Source of the DNA: Blastochloris viridis
Lineage (GTDB): Bacteria > Pseudomonadota > Alphaproteobacteria > Rhizobiales > Xanthobacteraceae
Assembly (NCBI RefSeq): GCF_001402875.1
Contig: NZ_CP012946.1
Coordinates: 2,830,001 to 2,894,000 of the forward strand
Reading direction: 5' to 3'
DNA length: 64,000 nt
Shown here piece by piece: positions 39,596 to 47,574 of the stretch. The translations under genes and the position numbers were made by a program. The number at the start of each line of letters is the position of its first letter. Position 1 is the first letter of the stretch. A model generated the notes under the pieces. It was not told where the DNA came from, searched no databases, and was given only the letters and a program-made list of their open reading frames with translations.

Positions 39596-39846
39596 CGTCG
39601 GCGCGATGCGGCGGGCGGCTCGCGCGACAGCCGGCCGCGGAGTTAAGTCGCGGTGACTCGGCGCCGGATGATCCCGCCTCGGCCCGGAGACACGGCGCCG
39701 GAAGCCATTGTTCGAAAACGTATATTTCGGAGACGGCGGCGCGGATCGCGGGCTCGATCGGCCGGCAACCGGATGACGATTCGCCGCTGCCGGCGCCGTT
39801 TGGTCCCGACGCCGACCCGGCCGCCCGTAGCATGGCAACGCCCCAC

Positions 39847-39885
39847 TTAACTCGCCCTTAACCCTATGGCCGGCATTTTTTGCCC
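39847..39885 (+). promoter_or_regulatory. CtrA-type composite promoter of flhA
   Basis: TTAACTCGCCCTTAA at 39847-39861 is a perfect TTAA-N7-TTAA CtrA box. Ten bases later stands GGCATTTTTTGCCC (39872-39885), identical in sequence and distance to the fliF leader. The flhA ATG is 45 bases further on. The preceding 250 bases (39596-39846) hold no gene that I can support. Confidence 0.75.
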
Positions 39886-39930
39886 GGTGGTGGCACATCC
39901 GGCACGCGCCGGCCAAGGCATGGGTTCAGC

Positions 39931-42045
39931 ATGACCGATACGACCGCAGGCGGCACAGGCGGAGCCGGCTTCAAGTTCCCCTCGCTCGGCCAAATCTTCT
40001 CCGCAATGCGGCGCGGCGACCTCGCTTTGGCGATCGGCGTTCTCACCATCCTGGTGGTGCTGATCCTGCCGCTGCCGCCGTTGCTGCTCGACCTGTTCCT
40101 GGCGATATCGATCATCTTCTCGGTGCTGATCTTGATGACGGCGCTGTTCATCCAGGCGCCGCTGGAGTTCTCCTCCTTCCCGACGGTGCTCTTGATCTCG
40201 ACCATGCTGCGCCTCGCCCTCAACCTCGCCTCGACGCGCCTGATCCTGGCGCACGGGCACGAGGGCACCGACGCTGCCGGCCACGTCATCCAGGCGTTCG
40301 GCAACTTCGTGATGGCCGGTAACTTCGTGATCGGCATCATCGTGTTCGCCATCCTGGTGCTGGTGAACTTCGTGGTCATCACCAAGGGTTCGGGCCGCAT
40401 CGCCGAGGTCGCCGCCCGCTTCACCCTCGATGCCATGCCCGGCAAGCAGATGGCGATCGACGCCGACCTCTCCGCCGGCCTGATCGACGAGACCGAGGCG
40501 CGGCGCCGCCGCAAGACCCTGGAGGACGAAAGCTCGTTCTTCGGCGCGATGGACGGCGCCTCCAAGTTCGTCAAGGGCGACGCCATCGCCGGCCTTCTGA
40601 TCGTGTTCATCAACGTCATCGGCGGCCTGATCATCGGCGTCGCCCAGCAGGGCATGCCGTTCGGCGAGGCGGCGCACGCCTTCACCGTGCTCACGGTCGG
40701 CGACGGCCTGGTCTCGCAGATCCCGGCGCTGATCGTGTCGACCGCCGCGGGCCTGCTGGTCTCCAAGGCCGGCGTCTCCGGCGCGGCCGACGAAGCGCTG
40801 ATGAAGCAGCTGTCCGGCTACCCCAAGGCGCTCGGCATGTCGTCGGCGGTAATGGCGGTGATGGCGCTGTTGCCCGGCATTCCGATGATCCCGTTCCTCG
40901 GCCTCGCCGCCGGCGCCGGCGTGCTGGCGTGGGTGATGGACAAACGCCACAAGGAAGCCCGCGTCACCGAAGAGGCCAAGGTGACCGCGCCCTCCGCCAC
41001 TCCGGCCGAGGAGCCGATCGCCGCCTCGCTGCGCATGGACGACCTCAAGATCGAGCTCGGCTACGGCCTGCTCAGCCTGGTCAACAGCACCGACGGCGCC
41101 GACCGCCTCACCGACCAGATCAAGGCGCTGCGCCGGTCGATGGCGACCGATATGGGCTTCGTGATGCCGGCGGTGCGCATCCTCGACAACATGCAGCTCG
41201 AGCCCAACGCCTACGTCATCCGCGTCAAGGAGGTCGATGCCGGCACCGGCAAGGTGTGGCCGGACCAGTGGATGGTGATGGACCCGCAGGGCGGCCAGGT
41301 CGACCTGCCCGGCATCCACACGGTCGAGCCCACCTTCGGGCTGCCGGCGACCTGGGTGGATACCGACCGGCGCGAGGAAGCCAGCCTGCGCGGCTACACC
41401 GTGGTCGACGCCGCCACCGTGGTGTCGACCCACCTCACCGAGATCCTGAAGTCCAACATGCCGGACCTGCTCTCCTACGCCGAGGTGCAGAAACTGCTCA
41501 AGGAGCTGCCCAAGGAACAGGGCGAGCTGGTCAAGGACCTGGTGCCGGCCCAGTTCTCGATCACCGGCATCCAGCGCGTGCTGCAACTGCTGCTGGCCGA
41601 GCGGGTCTCGATCCGCGACCTCGGCACCGTGCTCGAAGGCATCGCCGAGGCGGTGGGCTCGACCCGCAACCCGCAGCACATCGTCGAGACGGTCCGCGTC
41701 CGGCTCGGCCGCCAGCTGTGCGCGCAATACACCGCGCCCAGCGGCTACCTGCCGCTGATCTCGCTGTCGCCGCGCTGGGAAACCGCGTTCGCCGAATCGA
41801 TCCTCGGCGATCGCGACGAGCGCCACCTCGCCATGCAGCCCTCCAAGCTGCAGGAGTTCGTCACCCTGGTGCGCGACCGCTTCGAAGATGCCGCGCGGCA
41901 GGGCGAGTTCCCGGTGCTGCTGACCAGCCCGGGCGTGCGGCCGTTCATCCGCTCGATCGTCGAGCGCTTCCGCGCCCAGACCCCGGTGATGTCGCAGGCC
42001 GAGATCCACCCGCGGGCGCGGCTGAAGACGATCTCGAGCATCTGA
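39931..42045 (+). CDS. flhA: Flagellar export-gate protein FlhA
   Basis: From ATG 39931 the product is 704 residues, full length. Eight membrane segments fill the first ~330 residues, with the FHIPEP-type region (FSSFPTVLLISTMLRLALNLASTRLIL, about 87-113) and the cytoplasmic loop DAMPGKQMAIDADLSAG. The C-terminal four-subdomain cytoplasmic ring follows (LELGYGLLSLV-type start near 375; VRVRLGRQLCAQY). It is the nonameric proton-driven gate for flagellar protein export. Confidence 0.97.
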   Translation: MTDTTAGGTGGAGFKFPSLGQIFSAMRRGDLALAIGVLTILVVLILPLPPLLLDLFLAISIIFSVLILMTALFIQAPLEFSSFPTVLLISTMLRLALNLASTRLILAHGHEGTDAAGHVIQAFGNFVMAGNFVIGIIVFAILVLVNFVVITKGSGRIAEVAARFTLDAMPGKQMAIDADLSAGLIDETEARRRRKTLEDESSFFGAMDGASKFVKGDAIAGLLIVFINVIGGLIIGVAQQGMPFGEAAHAFTVLTVGDGLVSQIPALIVSTAAGLLVSKAGVSGAADEALMKQLSGYPKALGMSSAVMAVMALLPGIPMIPFLGLAAGAGVLAWVMDKRHKEARVTEEAKVTAPSATPAEEPIAASLRMDDLKIELGYGLLSLVNSTDGADRLTDQIKALRRSMATDMGFVMPAVRILDNMQLEPNAYVIRVKEVDAGTGKVWPDQWMVMDPQGGQVDLPGIHTVEPTFGLPATWVDTDRREEASLRGYTVVDAATVVSTHLTEILKSNMPDLLSYAEVQKLLKELPKEQGELVKDLVPAQFSITGIQRVLQLLLAERVSIRDLGTVLEGIAEAVGSTRNPQHIVETVRVRLGRQLCAQYTAPSGYLPLISLSPRWETAFAESILGDRDERHLAMQPSKLQEFVTLVRDRFEDAARQGEFPVLLTSPGVRPFIRSIVERFRAQTPVMSQAEIHPRARLKTISSI

Positions 42046-42417
42046 AGCGCGCAGCGCCGAGCCGGGATCGTCGTCCGGAACCGGGCCCCTTTCTGAAAAC
42101 GATCCCGGCTCTCGCTGACGCTCGGCCGGGATGACGCGGGGAAGATTGTCGTCCCGGACGGCGCGCAGCGCCGAGCCGGGACCGTCATCCGGAACGGGGC
42201 CTCTTTCTGAAAACGAGCCCGGGTCTTGCTTCGCTCGCCCGGGATGACGCGAGGGAGATTGTCGTCCCGGGCAAGCAGCGAAGCTGCGCGACCCGGGATC
42301 GTCGGCAGGAAGGGGACTCTTTCTGAAAGCGATCCCGGCTCTCGCTGACGCTCGGCCGGGATGACGATGCAGGCCGAAGAGCGATCCCGCCCTCGGCTTC
42401 GCTCGCCCGGGATGACC
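42046..42417. repeat. Three tandem ~113-bp palindromic repeat units
   Basis: Units begin at about 42047, 42161 and 42271. Each carries GCGCGCAGCGCCGAGCCGGG (degenerate in the third), then a CTTTCTGAAA block, GATCCCGG, and CCGGGATGAC. Inside each, CCCGG and CCGGG ends pair over loops such as CTCTCGCTGACGCTCGGC. A further half-unit ends at 42417. This is the CCGGGATGAC family of alphaproteobacterial intergenic repeats, not a CRISPR, since there are no unique spacers of constant size. It follows flhA. Confidence 0.8.
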
Positions 42418-42475
42418 CGTAACCGCGCCGGCTGTAGGATGGCGCGTGGCATGGCTCCAACAGCGGATTGAACGA

Positions 42476-43048
42476 ATGGCAGGCGCAAGACGTCTCGTGG
42501 TCGGTATTTCCGGGGCTTCCGGCGCCATGCTGGGCATCCGGCTCCTGCAGGTGCTGCAGCCGCTCGACGTCGAGGTCCATCTGGTGGTGTCGAAGGCGGC
42601 CGAGCTGACCATCGCCCAGGAAACCGACGTCACGCCGGCCGAGGTGTGCGCCCTCGCCGACCACGTCCACGACGTCGGCAATGTCGGCGCTGCGATCGCC
42701 AGCGGCTCGTTTCCGACGCTCGGCATGGCGATCGTGCCGTGCTCGATCCGTACCATGTCGGAGATCGCCGCCGGCGTGACGTCGAGCCTGCTCACCCGCG
42801 CCGCCGACGTGGTGCTGAAGGAGCGCCGGCGGCTGGTGCTGGCGGTGCGCGAGACGCCGCTGCACGCGCTGCATCTGCGCCACCTCGCCGACCTCGCCGA
42901 GGCCGGCGCCATCATCGCGCCGCCGGTGCCGGCGTTCTACACCCGGCCGAAGACGGTGGAGGAGATCGTCGACCAGTCGGTCGGCCGCATCCTCGGCCTG
43001 TTCGACATCGACACCGGCCTTGCCAAGCAGTGGCACGGGCTCGGCTAA
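42476..43048 (+). CDS. ubiX: Flavin prenyltransferase
   Basis: From ATG 42476 the product is 190 residues. The GISGASGAMLGIRLLQVL motif (about 10-27) binds FMN; AIVPCSIRTMSEIAAGVTSS and the conserved RETPLHALHLRHLADL fit the UbiX/Pad family. It makes the prenylated FMN cofactor for UbiD decarboxylases in ubiquinone synthesis. An in-frame GTG at 42446 would add ten residues. There is no ubiD in view. Confidence 0.92.
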   Translation: MAGARRLVVGISGASGAMLGIRLLQVLQPLDVEVHLVVSKAAELTIAQETDVTPAEVCALADHVHDVGNVGAAIASGSFPTLGMAIVPCSIRTMSEIAAGVTSSLLTRAADVVLKERRRLVLAVRETPLHALHLRHLADLAEAGAIIAPPVPAFYTRPKTVEEIVDQSVGRILGLFDIDTGLAKQWHGLG

Positions 43049-43067
43049 AGACCCGCGTCCGCAGCGA

Positions 43068-44822
43068 TCAGGATTGCACCTCGTGCAGCGACTCGTTGCG
43101 GCCTTTCCAGAACTCGACGATGCGCTCGCAGGTGGCCGGAATCAGGCGCTGATATTTGAGCTTGTTGGTGGACAGTTCCGACGTGCTGAGCTCGCTGCCG
43201 CCGCTGCGCGCCCGGAGCGCCGCCTGGACGGTGGTCCAGTCGAGGTTGGCGGCCTTGCTGACGATCAGCAGCAGATCGACACCGTTCGACTGCGAGAAGC
43301 GCAGCACCACCTCGTCCGGCACGCCACACAATTCAGCGACGGCTGCGAGCGCGTGGTCGTGGCGACCATCCTGCATGAAGCGCTCCACCAGCGGCTGTTC
43401 GAGCTTGCCCTGCTGGGCGAGTTCGTGGATCTCGGCGCGGGCGAGTCGGAACATCCGGGTGCGGCTTTCGATCTCCTCGGTGGCGCGATGGGCGATCTCG
43501 TCGATGGCAGCGCGCACGTCGGCGCGGTGGGCGTCGATGTCGCGCGCTGCGACGGCCGCGGCCTGCGCCATCAGCTTCTCGAACGTCGCGGGCGGCAGGT
43601 CCTGGCGTGCGCGTAGCGTTGTCGCCAACACGTGATCGACACTCGCCTTGTCCACCAGCGCGGCGTAGCCGCGCCCGGAAAAGCGTGCGCCTTCGTTGGC
43701 GGCAACCACGCGCGCGACGCGGCTGCTGCCGCGGTCGACCAGCGTATCGGTGACGGTCTCCGACAGGCTTGCGCGCCCGGCGATCGCCATCATGTGCGCT
43801 TCACCGCGCTCTCGGGCGACTCGCAACAGATCGTCGTCGCCGAGCACGTCGGATATCTCCAGCACCGGGCGGGCGATGACGATGTCATGGTCCATCGCCA
43901 GATTGCTCACCACCACCGGCGGCGCGTTGGAGAGCGGTGCCAGCCGCTCGGACAGCCGGCGGCGGGCGGCCGTGGCGAGGTCGTTCGCCAGCCGCGGCAG
44001 CAACGCCTCGAACACGTCGACCCGCTCGCTATCGAGCGTTTCGGAGTCGGCGACGAGCAGGTCGGTGACCGACATCGCCAACCGGTCGAGATCGGCCATG
44101 GTGGTGTTGCCGAAGCTGTCGACGATGGCATGGGCGGTGGCGGCGCCGCGCCGATCCTCGGCGGAAATGCGCGCCAGCATCTCGAACTTGGTCTCGGCCA
44201 GCGTCGAACTGCGGCTGAGCGTAGCGGCCAGTCCCCGCATATGCCGGCTGTTGCGCTCGAACTGATCGCGCAACGAGGTGATGAAGCTCTGCGCCGACTT
44301 CGCCTTCCATACGCTGCGCTCGGCAACCTCCCGCGAACGGTCGAGCCCGTTGGCAACCTGGCGGACCTGATCGCCGACCTGCTCCAGCACCGGCGGAATT
44401 TCGTCGGTGGCCTGGCGCGCGCGCTCCAGCAGCCGGTTGACGTTGTCGGCCCAGCCCTGGGCCTGGGTCGGCATGGTGGAATCGCCGGCAATATCGCGTG
44501 CGACATTGCCGGTGAGCGAGGCGAATTGGCTGATGATGCGGACGATCTGCTCGAAATGGTGCTCGAGGTCGGCGCGGGCCAGCTCGGAGGCCGCCACCTC
44601 GCCCAGCACGTTGGAGATGCTGGTCGACAGCACCATCATATATTCGAGGGTCTCCAGGCACATGCCCAGCGCGCCCGCGGCCTTTTCCAGGTCGTCGGCA
44701 TTTCGCGCCGCCATTGTCGCTGCAACGTCGATGGTCGCCGAGAGATGCGCCATGCCGGCGCAACTGCTCTCGGGCGCACCGTCGTCGTGCGGGCTGGCTT
44801 GTGCCGCCTCGCGCATGAGCAT
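43068..44822 (-). CDS. DUF2336 protein with long helical N-terminal half
   Basis: From ATG 44822 the product is 584 residues. The last ~320 match DUF2336, an alpha-solenoid-like domain of alphaproteobacteria (RLSERLAPLSNAPPVVVSNL, DIVIARPVLEISDVLGDDDL, SETVTDTLVDRG). The first ~260 are long amphipathic helices with a chemoreceptor-like look (LARADLEHHFEQIVRIISQF, ARQATDEIPPVLEQVGDQV). DUF2336 proteins are usually shorter, about 350-400 residues, so this is an extended form. No membrane segment is seen. The function is unknown; a signalling role is inference. ATG 44816 is an alternative start two codons on. Confidence 0.72.
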   Translation of the reverse strand: MLMREAAQASPHDDGAPESSCAGMAHLSATIDVAATMAARNADDLEKAAGALGMCLETLEYMMVLSTSISNVLGEVAASELARADLEHHFEQIVRIISQFASLTGNVARDIAGDSTMPTQAQGWADNVNRLLERARQATDEIPPVLEQVGDQVRQVANGLDRSREVAERSVWKAKSAQSFITSLRDQFERNSRHMRGLAATLSRSSTLAETKFEMLARISAEDRRGAATAHAIVDSFGNTTMADLDRLAMSVTDLLVADSETLDSERVDVFEALLPRLANDLATAARRRLSERLAPLSNAPPVVVSNLAMDHDIVIARPVLEISDVLGDDDLLRVARERGEAHMMAIAGRASLSETVTDTLVDRGSSRVARVVAANEGARFSGRGYAALVDKASVDHVLATTLRARQDLPPATFEKLMAQAAAVAARDIDAHRADVRAAIDEIAHRATEEIESRTRMFRLARAEIHELAQQGKLEQPLVERFMQDGRHDHALAAVAELCGVPDEVVLRFSQSNGVDLLLIVSKAANLDWTTVQAALRARSGGSELSTSELSTNKLKYQRLIPATCERIVEFWKGRNESLHEVQS

Positions 44823-45076
44823 GGGAGTTCCTATCGAGGGATGAAACCGAACGTGGCCTCGATCTTGATCGGCAGATCGCTTCCAAACTGCCAAATTTGC
44901 CGGGTGGTGGGCGCGAAAAGCCCCCACCTTGGTAACCGGATTGTAAATTCCCGCGGTCGCTTCGGGCCCAGTGCCCGGCCTGAGAGCCGGTGGTCGCCGG
45001 GCCGGATCGCGGCACCAGCCGCTTAGCGTATCATGATACTCCGCGGTTGCGCCGACCGCCGGCAGGGTCTACCCCT

Positions 45077-46531
45077 ATGGCACGCCAAAACGTCGGGAGG
45101 CGTGCTGTGTTTCCATCTCAATCCATTCCGCGCATTGTCCCTCTCGTCCTGGCCGGCGGGTCCGGCACCCGGCTGTGGCCGGTGTCGCGAGACGGCATGC
45201 CCAAGCAGTTCTTGCCACTGGTCGGCAAGCGCTCGACCTTCCAGCAGGCGTTGGCGCGCATCGCCGACCAGGAGCTGTTCGCGCCGCCGATCGTGATGAC
45301 GAACGAGGCGTTCCGCTTCTTCGTCCGCGAGCAGACCGAGCAGATGGGGATCGAGGCCACCATCGTGCTCGAGCCGGAGCGGCGCGACACCGCGCCCGCC
45401 GTCGCCGCCGGCATGCTGCTGGCCGAGCGGCGCGACCCGGCGGCGTTGGTGATGATGGTCGCCGCCGACCACGTCATTCCCGACGAGGACATCGAGACCT
45501 TCAAGGGTGCGGTGCGCTCGGCGCGCGAGGCGGCGATCGAGGGCAACATCGTCACCTTCGGCATCAAGCCGTCCGAGCCGAAGACCACCTACGGCTACAT
45601 CCGCTGCGGCGAGCAGCTGAACGAGCCGGGCGCCTTCAAGGCCACCGCCTTCGTCGAGAAGCCGGACGCCGCTGCGGCCGCGCGCTACGTCAGCGAAGGC
45701 TACCTCTGGAACTGCGGCAACCTCGTGTTCCGAACCGACGTGATGCGCGCCGAGCTTTTGCATCTGGCGCCCAAGCTGCTGGCGGCGGCCGAGGATTCGG
45801 TCGCCCAGGCCAAGGACGATCTCGGCTTCGTGCAGCTCGATGCCGCCGCGTTCTCCGAGGCGCCGCGCATCTCGATCTCCTACGCGGTGATGGAGCGCAC
45901 CAAGACCGCGGTGGTGGTCGAGGGCAATTTCCGGTGGGCCGACATCGGCTCGTGGGATTCGATCCGTACCGCCTCGCCGCAAGACGACAGCGGCAACGCC
46001 GCCTCCGGCGACTTCGAGCTGCTCGATGCCCACAACTGCGTGGTCCACGCCGCCGGCCGGCTGACGACGCTGGTCGGGGTCAAGGACCTGGTGGTGGCAA
46101 CCACGCCGGACGCGGTGCTGGTGGCCGACATCCACCACGCCGACGACGTGCGCGCCCTGGTGACCCGGCTCGGCGATGCCGGCCGGATCGAGGCCCGCCA
46201 GCACCGCCGCCAATATCAATCGTGGGGCGTCACCGACCTGATCGATCAGGGCGAGCGTTTCCAGGTTCGCCGGCTGGTGGTGCGGCCGGGCGCCGCGCTG
46301 TCGATGCAGGTGCACCTGCACCGCACCGAGCACTGGGTGGTGGTCAAGGGCGTCGCCAAGGTCACCGTCGACGGCCGCGACAGCGTGGTGCACGAAAACC
46401 AGTCGATCTTCATCACCGCCGGCGCGGTGCACCGCCTCACCAATCCCGGCCGCATCCCGCTCGAGATCATCGAGGTGCGCACCGGCAGCTATCTCGGCGA
46501 GGACGATATCACCCGGTTCGAGGACGGCTGA
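45077..46531 (+). CDS. manC: Mannose-1-phosphate guanylyltransferase / mannose-6-phosphate isomerase
   Basis: From ATG 45077 the product is 484 residues, the bifunctional type II PMI length. The GDP-mannose pyrophosphorylase part (about 20-305) has VLAGGSGTRLWPVSRDGMPK, then AFVEKPDA and LWNCGNLVFR. The C-terminal cupin (about 360-480) has QVRRLVVRPGAALSMQVHLH, HWVVVKG and the zinc-site pattern of the isomerase. It supplies GDP-mannose for capsule, O-antigen or exopolysaccharide. Whether both activities are present should be checked. A full dispersed-repeat copy lies after it. Confidence 0.93.
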   Translation: MARQNVGRRAVFPSQSIPRIVPLVLAGGSGTRLWPVSRDGMPKQFLPLVGKRSTFQQALARIADQELFAPPIVMTNEAFRFFVREQTEQMGIEATIVLEPERRDTAPAVAAGMLLAERRDPAALVMMVAADHVIPDEDIETFKGAVRSAREAAIEGNIVTFGIKPSEPKTTYGYIRCGEQLNEPGAFKATAFVEKPDAAAAARYVSEGYLWNCGNLVFRTDVMRAELLHLAPKLLAAAEDSVAQAKDDLGFVQLDAAAFSEAPRISISYAVMERTKTAVVVEGNFRWADIGSWDSIRTASPQDDSGNAASGDFELLDAHNCVVHAAGRLTTLVGVKDLVVATTPDAVLVADIHHADDVRALVTRLGDAGRIEARQHRRQYQSWGVTDLIDQGERFQVRRLVVRPGAALSMQVHLHRTEHWVVVKGVAKVTVDGRDSVVHENQSIFITAGAVHRLTNPGRIPLEIIEVRTGSYLGEDDITRFEDG

Positions 46532-46626
46532 GCGTGGCGAGTTATCCGGTTTCCGCTCGGTCCGCCCGTAGAACGGTTGAGGGCGTGGCGACGGCATGAC
46601 GGTCACTGCGCGCGCCCGCACTTGCT

Positions 46627-46756
46627 TGACACGGTTTTCGGATGATCCGCCGGAGAACCGTATTCCAGTCGCCGGAAATCCCCTTCTTTGCAAAGGGATT
46701 TTCGGCGAACTTGTTTCCGGGACCCCGAAGGGATCTCCCGGAAACCGTATCATGAG
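46627..46756 (+). repeat. Dispersed multi-hairpin repeat, full copy (three hairpins)
   Basis: Stem 1 ACGGTTTTC...GAGAACCGT (46631 on), stem 2 AAATCCCCTT/AAAGGGATTT (about 46676-46701), stem 3 TTTCCGGGA/TCCCGGAAA (46714-46744, perfect). The right third recurs as a fragment at 57150-57205. It lies between manC and the convergent hypothetical gene. Confidence 0.75.
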
Positions 46757-46777
46757 GGCGTGGGCGGCGGTCGTCTC

Positions 46778-47293
46778 CTAGTCGGAACTGCCGATCAGCG
46801 GGATCGGGTTGCCGAGGGCGGCGTTCGCAGGCGGCTGGCTTCGCTCCTGCAGCGCCTCGTCTGCAATCTGGCTTGCCGCAACTTCCGGCAGGGAGACGTG
46901 CGTCGCTCCGTCCACGCGGATGTTCCTGGCGTTGGAGAGTGGGCGCCCCGGCGGATAGCCCAACTTCGGCGGTGTCCAGAAATTGACCTGGATGCCGTCA
47001 TAGTCGACCTCCACCGGATCAAGTCCGATGCGCCGCGTTGCATTCGTGCGGCTGGCAGGGCCGACGCCGACCGACTGCCCGATGGCGAAGTCGTAACGGT
47101 CTGAAGACGGCGACCACCATCGGCGCACCTCGACGACGGCGCCACGGCGCTCGAGTTCGGCTTTGAGCTTAAAGAGCGGGCCGGCAAACAACTCGTCACC
47201 GGCGCCCATATAGATGACACCACGCGGCGCAGCGTCAGCGGGCGTCAGGTCCAATGCAACGAGCACGGCGACGACAACAGCCCATCGCATCAT
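46778..47293 (-). CDS. Exported protein of unknown function
   Basis: The 171-residue product has a signal (MMRWAVVVAVLVALDLTPADA). A small domain follows (RGVIYMGAGDELFAGPLFKL, then DYDGIQVNFWTPPKLGYPPG, then DGATHVSLPEVAASQIADEAL). The start resembles the first strand and helix of alpha/beta hydrolase-like proteins that handle secreted esters, but no catalytic elbow is seen. Its codon use is milder than that of its neighbours. The next 280 bases to pbpC hold no gene that I can support. Confidence 0.6.
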   Translation of the reverse strand: MMRWAVVVAVLVALDLTPADAAPRGVIYMGAGDELFAGPLFKLKAELERRGAVVEVRRWWSPSSDRYDFAIGQSVGVGPASRTNATRRIGLDPVEVDYDGIQVNFWTPPKLGYPPGRPLSNARNIRVDGATHVSLPEVAASQIADEALQERSQPPANAALGNPIPLIGSSD

Positions 47294-47574
47294 GTTGCCA
47301 GCTCATGCTTCATGCGCATAACGGCGACACCCGTAGGAACCGGTTTCGGAACGAAAGACCGCAGGCCGCACGGCAAAGTCTGGAGCCCGATGACGGCGGC
47401 ACCAAGATGACGATGCAGCGGCCGTGCTCGCGGTGGTTGAGTCGACTCTCGATCCGATTGTGGTGCTTGTAAGGCGAGCATGGGTAAAAAGACACTGTTG
47501 TTGAGCAGCCAAAGCTGCCCACGCGGCGATGCTTCCGGACGATGCCATCGCAATTTCGCCGTGGCAAATGGCCG

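Noticed and set aside
42046..42417. CRISPR-like array
   Set aside because: Units are ~113 bp palindromic repeats without short constant spacers, and no cas genes are near.
39847..42915. Long minus-strand frame under flhA, the 42-kb repeats and ubiX
   Set aside because: Antisense to three well-supported features and lacking any domain.
47294..47574. Several 70-90-codon frames between the hypothetical gene and pbpC
   Set aside because: All overlap each other, lack ribosome sites and show no protein-like features.
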